A DNA stretch of 64,000 nucleotides. Source: Pacificispira sp002696645. GTDB lineage: Bacteria > Pseudomonadota > Alphaproteobacteria > UBA8366 > Aestuariispiraceae. This document shows positions 27,299-36,452 of this stretch, one piece after another (position 1 is the first letter of the stretch; the number at the start of each line of letters is the position of its first letter). The stretch spans positions 124,001-188,000 of the forward strand of contig NZ_JBLZHU010000001.1 of NCBI RefSeq assembly GCF_048892425.1. The letters run 5' to 3'. The notes beneath the pieces are model-generated. The model was not told where the DNA came from and searched no databases. It was given only the letters and a program-made list of their open reading frames with translations. Made by a program: the position numbers and the translations under genes.

Positions 27299-28156
27299 AT
27301 GCAAAGCAACATTGTCGTTCGTAAGTTGGCCAGCGCCATCGGGGCAGAAGTTGTTGGGGTCAATCTTGCGGATGAGACCATGTCCGATGAGACCGTCGCA
27401 TTCCTGCGTCAGGCCTGGTTGGATAATCTGGTTCTGTTGTTTCGGGATCAGAACCTGACCCATGAACAGCATATTGCGTTCAGTCGCCGCCTGGGTGAAT
27501 TGGAAACGCATGAGGCGATCCCAAAATTCTGTCATCCAGACCATCCTGAAATTCTGCTGGTGACGAATTTTGAAAACACCGGAAAGAAGCTCGTCGTTGG
27601 AAGACAATGGCACTCTGATCTGTCGACCACGACAAGACCGGCGCTGGGGTCGCTTTTATACTGTGACGAAGCCCCGGAAGTTGGCGGTGATACGATGTTT
27701 GGCAATATGTATCGCAGTTGGGAAACCCTGCCAGAACCTTATAAGCGGATGTTGGTTGGCATGCGCGCAAAGCACGACATGACGGTCGCTCGTGAAACCA
27801 GGGCACGCCGTTCCGCGGAAGAATTGGCAGACATCCGCCGCCGCAATCCGCCGGTACTGCAACCTGTCGTCCGATATCATGACGAGACCGGCAAGCCCGC
27901 CTTGTATGTTGCCGAAATGACGACGGTTGAATTGGAAGGACTGACGGAAGAACAAAGCCGTCCAGTTTTGGAGTACCTCTACAAGCATTCAACGGAACCA
28001 GAAAATACCTATCGGCACCGCTGGCAACCGGGTGATTTGTTAATGTGGGATAACCGTTGTGCCATCCATATGGCGATGGGCGACTACCACGATGATGCCC
28101 GGCGCGTGATGTATCGCACCACCCTGCGAGGAGAACCCAGTGGCGAACTAGCGTGA
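27299..28156 (+). CDS. TauD/TfdA-family Fe(II)/2-oxoglutarate dioxygenase
   Basis: The 285-aa enzyme has the iron ligands HxD in GRQWHSDLS (His105, Asp107) and the distal His in WDNRCAIHMA (about 257), followed by RVMYRTTLRG with the 2-oxoglutarate-binding Arg. The chosen ATG at 27299 has GAAGGA eight bases upstream. Family members hydroxylate taurine, alkyl sulfates, phenoxyacetates and similar small acids. At the end of an importer operon it probably carries out the first oxidative attack on the imported compound. Confidence 0.9.
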   Translation: MQSNIVVRKLASAIGAEVVGVNLADETMSDETVAFLRQAWLDNLVLLFRDQNLTHEQHIAFSRRLGELETHEAIPKFCHPDHPEILLVTNFENTGKKLVVGRQWHSDLSTTTRPALGSLLYCDEAPEVGGDTMFGNMYRSWETLPEPYKRMLVGMRAKHDMTVARETRARRSAEELADIRRRNPPVLQPVVRYHDETGKPALYVAEMTTVELEGLTEEQSRPVLEYLYKHSTEPENTYRHRWQPGDLLMWDNRCAIHMAMGDYHDDARRVMYRTTLRGEPSGELA

Positions 28157-28228
28157 GTTGGTCTCACTTGGAAAATTGATTTCGCTCCGCTATTGCTGCC
28201 ATTTGATAAGTACAGCGCTGTGCTGAAC

Positions 28229-28353
28229 TGTCTGATGTCAGCACCTATGGGACAGATTAGTGGAATTGCATAGGAGAGGATTTCTGGTTCATCGTAATGA
28301 CCCGAAGGGGAATGAAGATGAGACAGAAATCGCAGACACGACAGACAGGTGGC
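28229..28353 (+). repeat. IS3-family left end, copy 1 (125-bp direct repeat)
   Basis: This 125-base segment starting TGTCTGA recurs at 35475-35599 in the same orientation, with a few differences confined to the first 30 bases and about 100 identical bases after. It includes the leader and the first codons of the IS transposase orfA. The two copies bracket the iron-uptake cluster. Confidence 0.9.
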
Positions 28354-28692
28354 GACAAAGCCATTAAGGACATTCGCCGGGCGACCCGGAAGCAATATTC
28401 TGCTGAAGAAAAGATCCGTATCGTTCTGGACGGCTTGCGTGGCGAAGAATCCATTGCCGAGCTGTGTCGGCGCGAAGGCATTGCCGAGAGCATTTATTAC
28501 AAATGGTCGAAGGAGTTTCTTGAAGCTGGCAAGCGTCGACTTGCTGGTGATACAGCGCGTGCAGCCTCCACGGGTGAGGTGACGGCCCTTCGCCGGGAAG
28601 CGCGTGATCTGAAAGAAGTTGTTGCAGAGCAGACATTGGAATTGCGGTTGCTCAAAAAAAGCATGATCGCGGATGGGGGAGACGACGAATGA
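28318..28692 (+). CDS. IS3-family transposase OrfA
   Basis: This is the DNA-binding subunit of an IS3-type transposase (about 124 aa from the ATG at 28318, with GAAGGGG seven bases upstream). It has the helix-turn-helix part KQYSAEEKIRIVLDGLRGEE, AELCRREGIAESIYYKWSK, and a C-terminal leucine-zipper helix LKEVVAEQTLELRLLKKS. OrfB, needed for catalysis, starts at an overlapping ATG but is broken, so this copy cannot transpose on its own. Confidence 0.88.
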   Translation: MRQKSQTRQTGGDKAIKDIRRATRKQYSAEEKIRIVLDGLRGEESIAELCRREGIAESIYYKWSKEFLEAGKRRLAGDTARAASTGEVTALRREARDLKEVVAEQTLELRLLKKSMIADGGDDE

Positions 28693-28817
28693 GATATCCC
28701 GCATCTGAAAAACTTGAGACCATCCGGCTTGTTGAGCAATCCCATCTGCCAATCAAACAGACGCTGGATAAGCTGGGCATCCCCCGCACCACATTATATC
28801 GGTGGTACGACCGCTAC
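28689..28817 (+). pseudogene. IS3-family transposase OrfB, truncated after 43 codons
   Basis: The start MRYPASEKLETIRLVEQ through PRTTLYRWYDRY matches the N-terminus of IS3-type OrfB. After the codon for the last Tyr the similarity stops; the frame drifts on with unrelated sequence and the DDE catalytic domain is missing. The IS was cut here, next to the iron-uptake cluster. Confidence 0.8.
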
Positions 28818-29114
28818 CCAATTGGACGTGTCAGAAAATCAGACATCCTAAAGAGCATGGTGTGGTCCATTTTTTTAGACAAGTCCAGCAACCAGGTTGG
28901 AGCGGTGGCAGTGCCATCAGTAGCCGCCGCGCGCGAGTGTCGGCCCGGCGTGATACGGCCAATGAGATGCAACACCAATGCGGTTGCGCGCTGCGGCAAT
29001 TCCCGATAAGACTTCAATTGATAATCGTTCGCACTTAAAGGCGAAGCTGAGACTTGGCGCAAATTTATCGCAGGTACATCTTCGTCGCACGCCCGGAAAT
29101 AGGGATGAAACCGC
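28818..29114. other. junction between IS fragment and iron cluster
   Basis: I see no gene here. The segment should contain the promoter of the sigma-factor gene. TTGATAATCGTTCGCA around 29020 matches only the left half of a Fur box, so iron control is plausible from function but not shown by this site. Confidence 0.35.
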
Positions 29115-29636
29115 GTGGACAGCATGCTGAAGCGGAATGGTCCGCACGTTAGGATATTTGTTGAACAGCGCACCGCGCTGATCGACTACGCATTTCCGAT
29201 CGTCGGCTGTCGGGCACATGCCGAGGACGTGGTACAGGAGGCGTACATCCGCTTCGACGCTGCTAACGGTAAGCCCAGTGCCATCGACAATCCCGTCGGT
29301 TACCTCTTTCGCATAGTTCGAAACTTGGCGATCGACCGGATCCGCCGACAGTCATTGGAGCGATCACTCCCGAATGCGGATGATCTCGATAGTATTCCTT
29401 CGTTAGCGCCGGATGCAGAAAAAACACTGTTATATCGCAACGACCTACGGCGGCTTTCGGCGGCGCTTGAAGAATTGCCAGCCCGGACCCGTGACGCTTT
29501 TCTGATGCATCGGGTCGAAGGGCTTTCCCTGCAGGAAATTGCCGACCGCTTAAGTATCTCGGTCGTGCGCGCGCATCAATTGGTGCGCAAGGCGATGGTG
29601 CACGGCGCGAAACGTCTCGACAACGCGTCCGAATAG
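29115..29636 (+). CDS. FecI-like ECF sigma factor
   Basis: This 173-aa sigma-70 family protein (GTG start; an ATG three codons in is equally possible) has region 2 (AHAEDVVQEAYIRFD, LFRIVRNLAIDRIRRQS) and region 4 (LPARTRDAFLMHRVEGLSLQEIADRLSIS). It belongs to the iron-starvation FecI type because it is followed by a FecR-like anti-sigma gene and a TonB receptor with a signalling domain. It would direct transcription of the receptor operon when the ferri-siderophore signal arrives. Confidence 0.92.
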   Translation: MDSMLKRNGPHVRIFVEQRTALIDYAFPIVGCRAHAEDVVQEAYIRFDAANGKPSAIDNPVGYLFRIVRNLAIDRIRRQSLERSLPNADDLDSIPSLAPDAEKTLLYRNDLRRLSAALEELPARTRDAFLMHRVEGLSLQEIADRLSISVVRAHQLVRKAMVHGAKRLDNASE

Positions 29637-29751
29637 CCGGGCTGGAGACAAGAATTCTTGATCTAGGCCCTTAAATCGGAATCGCTGGGACGTCCTAGAA
29701 TCGACCCCACATAACACCAACCTCCGCAAGGAATATCGAGGTCGCACGAAT

Positions 29752-30705
29752 ATGGAATCCGATCTTAAGACCGGTGAGAACGACAATGACGGGGAACTGT
29801 TGCTGGACGTGGCGGCCGAATGGTTGCTGCGGCTGGAGGCGGCGCCCGGCGACATGAACGTTCGTGCCGGGCTGCAAGCATGGATCGACGCCGACCCAGC
29901 CCACGCCGACGCTTATGCGCGCATCTCGCGCATGTGGAGCGTTGCCGGGCACATGTCAGAGCGGGACGTCCGGTATTCGTCGCGCCGCCGCCCGGTGGTC
30001 TTTGTCGCTACGGCGGCCCTGGCCGCGTGCTTGCTGCTCGCCATTTTTCCAACGGTCGAACTTTACCTCAAGTCGGATTACCTTACCGGCACCGGTGAGG
30101 TACGCAACGTGACGCTGGCCGACGGCAGTGTCGTGACGCTGGACGCCGGAAGTGGCATCGACGTTCGGTTTGATGATGGGCTGCGGCAAATAGAATTGTT
30201 GCAGGGGCAGGCGTTTTTCGACATCGTCGAAATGCCAAATCGTCCCTTCTCGGTGGACGCGGGGGGTGTGCGGGCGACAGTCACCGGTACAAAGTTTTCC
30301 GTTCGCACAGGCGCGGAAGACGTGACGGTGGCGCTGGCGTCGGGGGGCGTCGAAGTGATGCGGATCGGTGCTGCCGTGGCCCCCGTACGTCTCGCGCCCG
30401 GTGAACGCGCAATCGTGGCGCGGTCCGGCGGCATTGAGAAATCAAAGGCGACCATTGCCGAAATCGCGGCGTGGCGCAGGGGTCGGCTAATCATCCGGAA
30501 CGAGACGTTGGCAAACGTCGTCGAGCGTCTAAACAGCTACCATCCTGGCGTGATCGTGATTAGCGATCCGGCGTTGGGCAGCACGCGCGTAACCGGCAAT
30601 TTCGACCTCGCGCATCCGGCCGAAGCGCTCGACGCCGTCGTCCGTGCCGGCAAGGGCTCAGTAATCCGCCTGACGCCTTATCTCCTGGTGGTCGGTGGGC
30701 GCTGA
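29752..30705 (+). CDS. FecR-like anti-sigma factor / sigma regulator
   Basis: This 317-aa protein has a cytoplasmic N-terminal part (AAEWLLRLEAAPGDMNVRAGLQAWID, the FecR/DUF4880 segment), one membrane helix (VFVATAALAACLLLAIFP) and a periplasmic FecR domain (GEVRNVTLADGSVVTLDAGS, QGQAFFDI). It transmits the signal from the TonB receptor across the inner membrane to the sigma factor encoded upstream. The gene lies 115 bases after it, on the same strand. Confidence 0.92.
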   Translation: MESDLKTGENDNDGELLLDVAAEWLLRLEAAPGDMNVRAGLQAWIDADPAHADAYARISRMWSVAGHMSERDVRYSSRRRPVVFVATAALAACLLLAIFPTVELYLKSDYLTGTGEVRNVTLADGSVVTLDAGSGIDVRFDDGLRQIELLQGQAFFDIVEMPNRPFSVDAGGVRATVTGTKFSVRTGAEDVTVALASGGVEVMRIGAAVAPVRLAPGERAIVARSGGIEKSKATIAEIAAWRRGRLIIRNETLANVVERLNSYHPGVIVISDPALGSTRVTGNFDLAHPAEALDAVVRAGKGSVIRLTPYLLVVGGR

Positions 30706-30844
30706 AGACAAACGCTGTGAAATTTTTAACGTACCCCCCTTAAACACGTCCACACCCGTCCGTCATCTTCATGATTGCGAGTAAGTCGCACTTTCAATAG
30801 AGCAAGAGCGACGATCTTTGAGGGCACGGGTTAGGGGGGTAGAG

Positions 30845-33298
30845 ATGACGATTAAGAAGTACATGCATTCGCTTGGGTTGGGCGTCGCGGCGTCGGCGCT
30901 GTTGGCGACGTTTACGGCGTCGGCCGAAACCGGCCCAGATGGCGAGGCGTCGTTGCCGGTGAGCACGGTTCACGCGTCGGCACCGACGGGAGATTTGCTG
31001 ACGCAGGCGAATGAACCGACTTTGTTTGACATTCCAGCCGGGCCACTTGGCGATGCACTGGTTGTGTTCGGTGATCAGTCCGGCGTGCAGATCGCAGTAA
31101 CCGCCGACGCCGTCGCGGGCAAGGCAGCGGCCTCCGTCAGCGGCACCATGACGGCGCGGGACGCGCTGAATCGCCTCTTGGCTGGCTCCGGGCTCACCTA
31201 TCGGTTCACGTCGGCGCGCGCGGTGAGCGTAGAGACGCCCGTCGATGACGCGACGATGGTGCTGAGTCCGATCACGGTGGAGGGGCGGCAGCTCGCAGAT
31301 CCAGGACGGACGGAAGGCAGCGACTCCTACGCCTCGCCCACATCTTCTGTCGGGTCGAAAATTCCCTTAGACGTCCGCGAAATTCCGCAATCCGTCAGCG
31401 TCATCACACAGCAACGGATAACAGATCGGAACTATACCGATCTACAAGGTGCCATCGCCGAAACGACGGGTATGCGCGTCACTAATTACGACCATGCGCG
31501 GGCGGATTTCCGATCACGCGGGCATACGGCGTCAATCCTGAGCGACGGCATCAACGTCCTGCACAGCACGAATACGGATGCGGCGCCTGATATGGCTATT
31601 TTTGATCGGGTTGAAGTTCTTCGCGGCCCGTCAGGCCTGTTCCAGGGGTCGGGAGAGCCCGGCGGAGCCATCAACCTCGTTTCCAAAAAGCCTCTCAACC
31701 ACAAGCAAGCAAACGCATCCATGTTGATCGGGTCGTGGCAAACATATCGAGGCGAGGTCGATGTCTCGTCGCCGCTAAGCGAAGAGGACAAGGTGCGCGG
31801 TCGGTTGGTGGCGGTCTACGACGATCGCGAGGATTTCGTCGATCTGTTCGAGAGCAGAAAGGCCCTGTTGTACGGGGTGGTCGACGTTGACCTGACGGAA
31901 GATACAACCGCGTCGATGTCCGCGCTGTATCAGCAACACAATCATCACACCTTTCAGGGCATTCCCATACTCTATTCCGACAACACGCCGGTGCGGCTTT
32001 CACGCAACACGAACATCGGCGCGCCCTGGAGCAAGGCCGAGGACGATCGATCCGAGCTTCATCTGGACCTTTCCCATAGGTTCGATAACGGCATCGAAGC
32101 CAATTTGAAGAACCGCGCCGTTTTCCAAAATAGCGTGAACAAAACCAATTATGTCTTCTCCACGGTTAACACAACCTCAGGCAACGTCACGGTTCGCCCG
32201 ATCAGCCAGGATGATTCCAAGTGGGACGTCAGCACAGACGCCAATGTTATGGTGCCAGTGGACTATATGGGGCAAGAACAGACGTTCATATTCGGATCGG
32301 ACTATTTATTTTCGCGCGAGGACAGGGAGCAAGGAGTCGGCGCGGCCGGTACCCAGAATGCGTTCAACCCAGATCACGGCATCGCCGAACAGGACATCGC
32401 CCACACCACCCTGGAAAAGAACGACGAGGAGCAGTTCGGCATTTATGGACAGGCAAGGTTGAAGCCAGGTGTCGATTGGTTGACAGCCATCGGGGGCGGA
32501 CGGTTCACTTGGTGGAACGCTGTGAACCGGGACATCGACGCTGGCACCATATCGTCGGATGTGCAGATCAATGGCAAGTTTACGCCTTTCGCCGGCTTGA
32601 TCGTGGACGTGCTGCCGCATGTGTCCGTGTACGGCTCGTACTCCTCCATTTTTGAGCCGCAAACCGATCGAACCCCAGCCGGCAATATTGTAGAACCCCG
32701 CGAAGGTAACCAGTACGAGGTCGGCACCAAGGTTGAGCTGATGGATGGTGCGCTGATCGGGCACCTGGCGGCATACTGGATCGAGGACAAGAACCGCGTC
32801 ACCACCATCGACAACTGCACCGGCAATTGCGCCGAGGCCGCTGGCGTGGTTCGCAGCCAGGGGATCGAGGCGGAGGTCAGCGGCGAAATCCTGCCAGGGA
32901 TGCAGGCTCTGGTCGGGTATGCTTACACCAATACCAAATACGTCGAAGACAACAGAAACCAAGGAAACGTATTCGCCCAAGACATCCCCAAGCACATGCT
33001 AAATCTGTCCGGGCGCTATTCGTTCAGCGGTGAGGATCTGGGCGGTCTCTCGATCGGCGGCAACCTGCGCGTGATGAGCTCTTATTTCTATGCCAACAAC
33101 GACGTGCGGGTGACGCAGGAAGGATTTGCCATACTTGATGCCTTTGTCGGCTATGAACTCACCAACAATTTTTCAGCCCAGTTTGCGGTCAACAACATTA
33201 CCGACGAGGTCTATTACGAGCGTCTCGGCGGAACGACCCGGAACAACCGATGGGGTGCGCCCAGGAGTGTCATGTTCACGTTGCGGGGCGAGTTCTGA
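30845..33298 (+). CDS. TonB-dependent ferri-siderophore receptor with STN signalling domain
   Basis: The protein (817 aa from the ATG at 30845, preceded by GGGGGTAGAG) starts with a signal peptide ending near TFTASAET. Then come an STN domain (FDIPAGPLGDALVVFGDQSG), a plug (DVREIPQSVSVITQQRI, VEVLRGPSGLFQGSGEPGG) and a 22-strand barrel that ends in MFTLRGEF with a terminal Phe. The STN domain contacts the FecR-like protein. The order is that of FpvA/FoxA-type hydroxamate or mixed siderophore receptors; the actual ligand is not known. A FecI-type promoter is expected in 30706-30844. Confidence 0.93.
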   Translation: MTIKKYMHSLGLGVAASALLATFTASAETGPDGEASLPVSTVHASAPTGDLLTQANEPTLFDIPAGPLGDALVVFGDQSGVQIAVTADAVAGKAAASVSGTMTARDALNRLLAGSGLTYRFTSARAVSVETPVDDATMVLSPITVEGRQLADPGRTEGSDSYASPTSSVGSKIPLDVREIPQSVSVITQQRITDRNYTDLQGAIAETTGMRVTNYDHARADFRSRGHTASILSDGINVLHSTNTDAAPDMAIFDRVEVLRGPSGLFQGSGEPGGAINLVSKKPLNHKQANASMLIGSWQTYRGEVDVSSPLSEEDKVRGRLVAVYDDREDFVDLFESRKALLYGVVDVDLTEDTTASMSALYQQHNHHTFQGIPILYSDNTPVRLSRNTNIGAPWSKAEDDRSELHLDLSHRFDNGIEANLKNRAVFQNSVNKTNYVFSTVNTTSGNVTVRPISQDDSKWDVSTDANVMVPVDYMGQEQTFIFGSDYLFSREDREQGVGAAGTQNAFNPDHGIAEQDIAHTTLEKNDEEQFGIYGQARLKPGVDWLTAIGGGRFTWWNAVNRDIDAGTISSDVQINGKFTPFAGLIVDVLPHVSVYGSYSSIFEPQTDRTPAGNIVEPREGNQYEVGTKVELMDGALIGHLAAYWIEDKNRVTTIDNCTGNCAEAAGVVRSQGIEAEVSGEILPGMQALVGYAYTNTKYVEDNRNQGNVFAQDIPKHMLNLSGRYSFSGEDLGGLSIGGNLRVMSSYFYANNDVRVTQEGFAILDAFVGYELTNNFSAQFAVNNITDEVYYERLGGTTRNNRWGAPRSVMFTLRGEF

Positions 33299-33308
33299 TC
33301 CCAAGACC

Positions 33309-33593
33309 ATGAACCATCTCAACGAAAAATTGGTTATTGCTTCACGCACGATCTTGGCGGTATTCGGCGGCTATGCTGCGGCCCAGGCGATCCCTCTTTT
33401 CCTCGCCAGCATGCTCCCATTGCCGAGGGTCGAGGCGACGGCCATCGCCTTGATGCTCAGCTTCGCCGTCCATGCGGCGGCTGCCATCTGGGCATTTTCC
33501 GCGCGCACCGCAACTCTTGCCTGGGTTGGGCTGACGATCCCTTCGCTCATCAGCGCCGGGCTCTGGTATTGGATACAAGGAGGCATGCAATGA
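33309..33593 (+). CDS. DUF3649-like small membrane protein of iron-uptake cluster
   Basis: This 94-aa protein has two to three hydrophobic helices (SRTILAVFGGYAAAQAIPLF, ALMLSFAVHAAAAIWAF, AWVGLTIPSLISAGLWYW). The ATG at 33309 follows the receptor stop by ten bases; an earlier in-frame start lies inside the receptor gene and is less likely. Such proteins accompany PepSY reductase-like proteins in siderophore clusters. Its stop overlaps the PepSY gene start (ATGA). Confidence 0.75.
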   Translation: MNHLNEKLVIASRTILAVFGGYAAAQAIPLFLASMLPLPRVEATAIALMLSFAVHAAAAIWAFSARTATLAWVGLTIPSLISAGLWYWIQGGMQ

Positions 33594-35158
33594 AAGGAAC
33601 ATTCCGACAGTCCATGGATTGGCTGCACGGCTGGTCCGGGCTTCTTCTTGGCGGTGTCCTATATTTTGTATTTCTGACCGGCACCGCCGGATATGCGGAT
33701 CTGGAACTTGATCGGTGGATGATGCCGGAGCGGCCGAATGTCGCCGATGTCGAGACGGCAATCAGCGTCGCAACGGCTCAGGCCTATCTGAGCAAGTATG
33801 CCGCTGATGCAGACAGTTGGTTCATCAACCCTCCGGGACAGCGAGAAAACCCCTATCTTCGCGTGATATGGGCTGACCGCACGAATCCTGGAACCGGCTC
33901 GAGGCACACCAAGTTTCTCGATCCCATCACGGGCGAGGAACTTGTGGGACGTGACACCGGGGGCGGGCAATTTCTTTATCGTCTTCACTATAAACTGCAC
34001 TACATGCCGGTGATCGCCGGTATTATTATTGTCGGTGTTGCCACGATGTTTATGTTGGTGTCGCTGGTGAGCGGGGTCATCACCCACAAACGTATCTTCC
34101 GGGATTTCTTCACGTTTCGGCCGGGTGCATCTCAACGCGCTTGGCTCGACGCGCACAACGTCCTGAGCGTTCTGACGCTGCCGTTCCAGATCATGATCAC
34201 CTATTCCGGTCTGGTATTTCTGGCCATCTATTACATGCCATTGATTGTTGCAGGGTTCTACGCGGGCTCGGACGACCCAATGCAACAGTATGAAAGCGAA
34301 CAGTACCAGAAGTCGGCCCCGTTGGAGCGATCCGGCACGCCGGTGCCGCCGATTGACTTCACGCCTATGATCACTGCGGCCGAATCCCGATGGGGAGAAG
34401 AAACAATTCGGTCAATTTCCATCGATTTTCCCGGCGATACCGCGCGACATATCACGTTTGCCCATCACATCCGTGCCCCGGTCAACAGTGCCGAATTGCT
34501 TCACTTCAACGCTGATACCGGCAGACTTACCGGGACGACCCCCCGGGTCACAAACGCCGCACGCGGCACGTTCGATGGGTTCTTGGGATTACACGAGGGC
34601 CTTTTCGCAACGCCGCTCGTCCGGTGGCTATATATACTGTCGGGTTTGGCCGGTGCGGCAATGGTATCCTCTGGACTAATCCTATGGACCGTTAAAAGGC
34701 GGCAAAACCGACGCCGTCGCGATCAGCCAGAACGGGACATTGAAATTGTCGATCGTCTGAACGTCGCGATTGTTTGCGGTCTTCCCGTCGCCCTTGCTGC
34801 GTATTTCTGGGCGAACCGATTAATACCCACCGACTTTGCGGAGCGCGCGGCATGGGAAGGACACGCAATTTTCATTGTTTGGGGGCTTATGGCAATACAT
34901 GCCCTGAATTTCCCGGCAAAGCGCGGATGGTACCTTCAGTGCGGGTTTGCAGCCTTTGCGTTCGGTTCGATACCCATCATCAACCTGATAAGCACGAACC
35001 GGCATCTCATTGCATCCATATCGCAACAGCAATGGGATCTGGCGGCCGTGGATATCACGTTCATTCTATTCGGGTTTGGGTTCGCGGCGGCCAGTTTGCA
35101 ACTCCGTGCCCGGGTGAACAGGCGACCGATTGCCGCCCCATGTGAGGTATCAGGATGA
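33590..35158 (+). CDS. PepSY-associated TM protein (putative ferrisiderophore reductase)
   Basis: The 522-aa inner-membrane protein has an N-terminal helix (SGLLLGGVLYFVFLTGTAGY), a PepSY-containing periplasmic region and further helices near residues 145-170, 195-220, 340-370 and in the C-terminal third. His residues in helices (HGWSG, HKRIF, DAHNVLS, LHEGL) could bind haem, as proposed for reductive iron release from siderophores. GGAGG lies seven bases before the ATG. It overlaps both neighbours, so the three membrane proteins are made together. Confidence 0.85.
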   Translation: MKGTFRQSMDWLHGWSGLLLGGVLYFVFLTGTAGYADLELDRWMMPERPNVADVETAISVATAQAYLSKYAADADSWFINPPGQRENPYLRVIWADRTNPGTGSRHTKFLDPITGEELVGRDTGGGQFLYRLHYKLHYMPVIAGIIIVGVATMFMLVSLVSGVITHKRIFRDFFTFRPGASQRAWLDAHNVLSVLTLPFQIMITYSGLVFLAIYYMPLIVAGFYAGSDDPMQQYESEQYQKSAPLERSGTPVPPIDFTPMITAAESRWGEETIRSISIDFPGDTARHITFAHHIRAPVNSAELLHFNADTGRLTGTTPRVTNAARGTFDGFLGLHEGLFATPLVRWLYILSGLAGAAMVSSGLILWTVKRRQNRRRRDQPERDIEIVDRLNVAIVCGLPVALAAYFWANRLIPTDFAERAAWEGHAIFIVWGLMAIHALNFPAKRGWYLQCGFAAFAFGSIPIINLISTNRHLIASISQQQWDLAAVDITFILFGFGFAAASLQLRARVNRRPIAAPCEVSG

Positions 35159-35463
35159 CCGTTATTGCACTTCTACTCGCCTTTGTTGGCTGGACGTGCT
35201 TGTCGCTCTCCATGCATCGCCACCAGCGCCAGCTTGGATTTCCGCCAGCTGCGTCGTCATATAGGTCGATTTTCCGCTGGGTAGGCGCGTTCATGATTGC
35301 AGCATCGCTTTGGGCTTCAGCTGACGCATGGGGTCCGGAGCAGGGTCCGGTTGCTTGGTTCGGGGTATTAACCGGTTCTGCCTTCTTGCTGGTCCTTCTT
35401 TTGTCCATGACTTCGCGAGAGGACGAACGACGACAACGCGGTGCCCCCTCTGCCCGTCGTTAA
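35155..35463 (+). CDS. DUF3325-like small membrane protein
   Basis: This 102-aa protein has three hydrophobic stretches (VIALLLAFVGWTCLSLSM, WVGAFMIAASLWASAD, WFGVLTGSAFLLVLLLS). It is the last gene of the iron-uptake operon and its ATG overlaps the PepSY stop. DUF3325 proteins regularly accompany PepSY and DUF3649 proteins in FecI-type loci; their exact role is unknown. The second IS-end copy starts 11 bases after its stop. Confidence 0.8.
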   Translation: MTVIALLLAFVGWTCLSLSMHRHQRQLGFPPAASSYRSIFRWVGAFMIAASLWASADAWGPEQGPVAWFGVLTGSAFLLVLLLSMTSREDERRQRGAPSARR

Positions 35464-35474
35464 AATATTTGGAC

Positions 35475-35599
35475 TGTCTGACGTCATCGCCTATGGGACG
35501 GATTAGTGGAATTGCATAGGAGAGGATTTCTGGTTCATCGTAATGACCCGAAGGGGAATGAAGATGAGACAGAAATCGCAGACACGACAGACAGGTGGC
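35475..35599 (+). repeat. IS3-family left end, copy 2 (125-bp direct repeat)
   Basis: This is the second copy of 28229-28353. It ends abruptly at 35599, where unrelated sequence (the 3' part of a truncated antitoxin-like gene) begins. No transposase follows. Recombination between the two copies would delete the iron cluster. Confidence 0.9.
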
Positions 35600-35882
35600 A
35601 ACTGGGCTGGCCTGTGTTAAGTTCCTGAAGAACGTCCTTAAGGCCCTTCAACGGAGCATTTTCACTAAACTGACAGACCGGAAACAGAGTTTCGTCCTTC
35701 TCGAGAACAGCAATCAGCTGTCGTTCACTTACCTGTTGCTGAACGGCATCTTTTGAGACGCCCAGTAATTTCGATACAGCATCAAGACTGTAAACTCCGC
35801 CTGCCTCTTTCAGATTACTTTCCCTTGCAAGAAAGCCCCTTTTTATTGCTTCCTGATAAATCTTTTCTGTGGCGCTCATCAT
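35600..35882 (-). pseudogene. MbcA/ParS-type antitoxin-like gene, 3' end cut by IS end
   Basis: From the ATG pair at 35882/35879 the protein reads MSATEKIYQEAIKRGF, a short helix-turn-helix (YSLDAVSKLLGVSKDAVQQQ) and then LFPVCQFSENAPLKGLKDVLQELNTGQP, similar to the C-terminal part of Xre/MbcA/ParS antitoxins that partner RES-type toxins. After GQP the frame enters the IS end and continues in antisense to it, stopping at 35535. The gene has therefore lost its natural 3' end. No toxin gene is next to it. Confidence 0.5.
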
Positions 35883-36038
35883 CCGTATTTTTCCCAATTT
35901 GACAGCGTTAGTAGTGTGCCTCACCTGAAGGCTATCCGAGTACATGCTTATTATGATCGCATTGATGCGACTTTTGTAACATATTATTGAGAAGCAAATT
36001 TTAGAATGTAGAGCACGAGTCACGGACTGAGATGTGCT

Positions 36039-36422
36039 ATGAAGAGGTTTGAAATAAGAACAATCAAAAACGATGAAGACCTCGCCTGGGCGGTTGGTCA
36101 GATTGATTTGTTTTGGGCTGCGGAGGAAGGGACACCTGAGTTCGAATACCTCATGGTCCTGTCCGACTTGGCGTCCAACTACGAAGACACGCGTTATCCC
36201 GTCCAAAACCCCGATCCTGTAGATATGATTTGCTTTCACATGGAGCAGAATGATCTGGACCAAAAGGCGCTCGCAACAGTGTTGCATAGCAAATCGCGCG
36301 CGTCAGAAATTTTAGGGCGAAAGAAGGCGCTGTCTATTGCGCAAATTAGAGCTTTGCACAATGAATGGCACATCCCAGCTGAAATTCTGATCAGAGAAAC
36401 GCGTCTTGCGGTTAAACCGTAA
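36039..36422 (+). CDS. HigA-like antitoxin (COG5499 type)
   Basis: This 127-aa protein resembles E. coli HigA: an acidic N-terminal domain (VGQIDLFWAAEEGTPEFEYLMVLSDL) followed by a helix-turn-helix (MEQNDLDQKALATVLHSKSR, ILGRKKALSIAQI). Such proteins neutralise HigB-type mRNA interferases and repress their own operon. No toxin gene precedes or follows it here. The next gene, 30 bases on, encodes another antitoxin-like protein of a different family, so the locus could be a solitary antitoxin pair or the remains of two TA modules. Confidence 0.8.
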   Translation: MKRFEIRTIKNDEDLAWAVGQIDLFWAAEEGTPEFEYLMVLSDLASNYEDTRYPVQNPDPVDMICFHMEQNDLDQKALATVLHSKSRASEILGRKKALSIAQIRALHNEWHIPAEILIRETRLAVKP

Positions 36423-36452
36423 GCAGTAATGTTTACTGGAAGGATTGTGAAA

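Noticed and set aside
29016..29035. Fur box upstream of the FecI-like gene
   Set aside because: Only the left half (TGATAAT) fits; the right half matches poorly, so it is not listed as a site.
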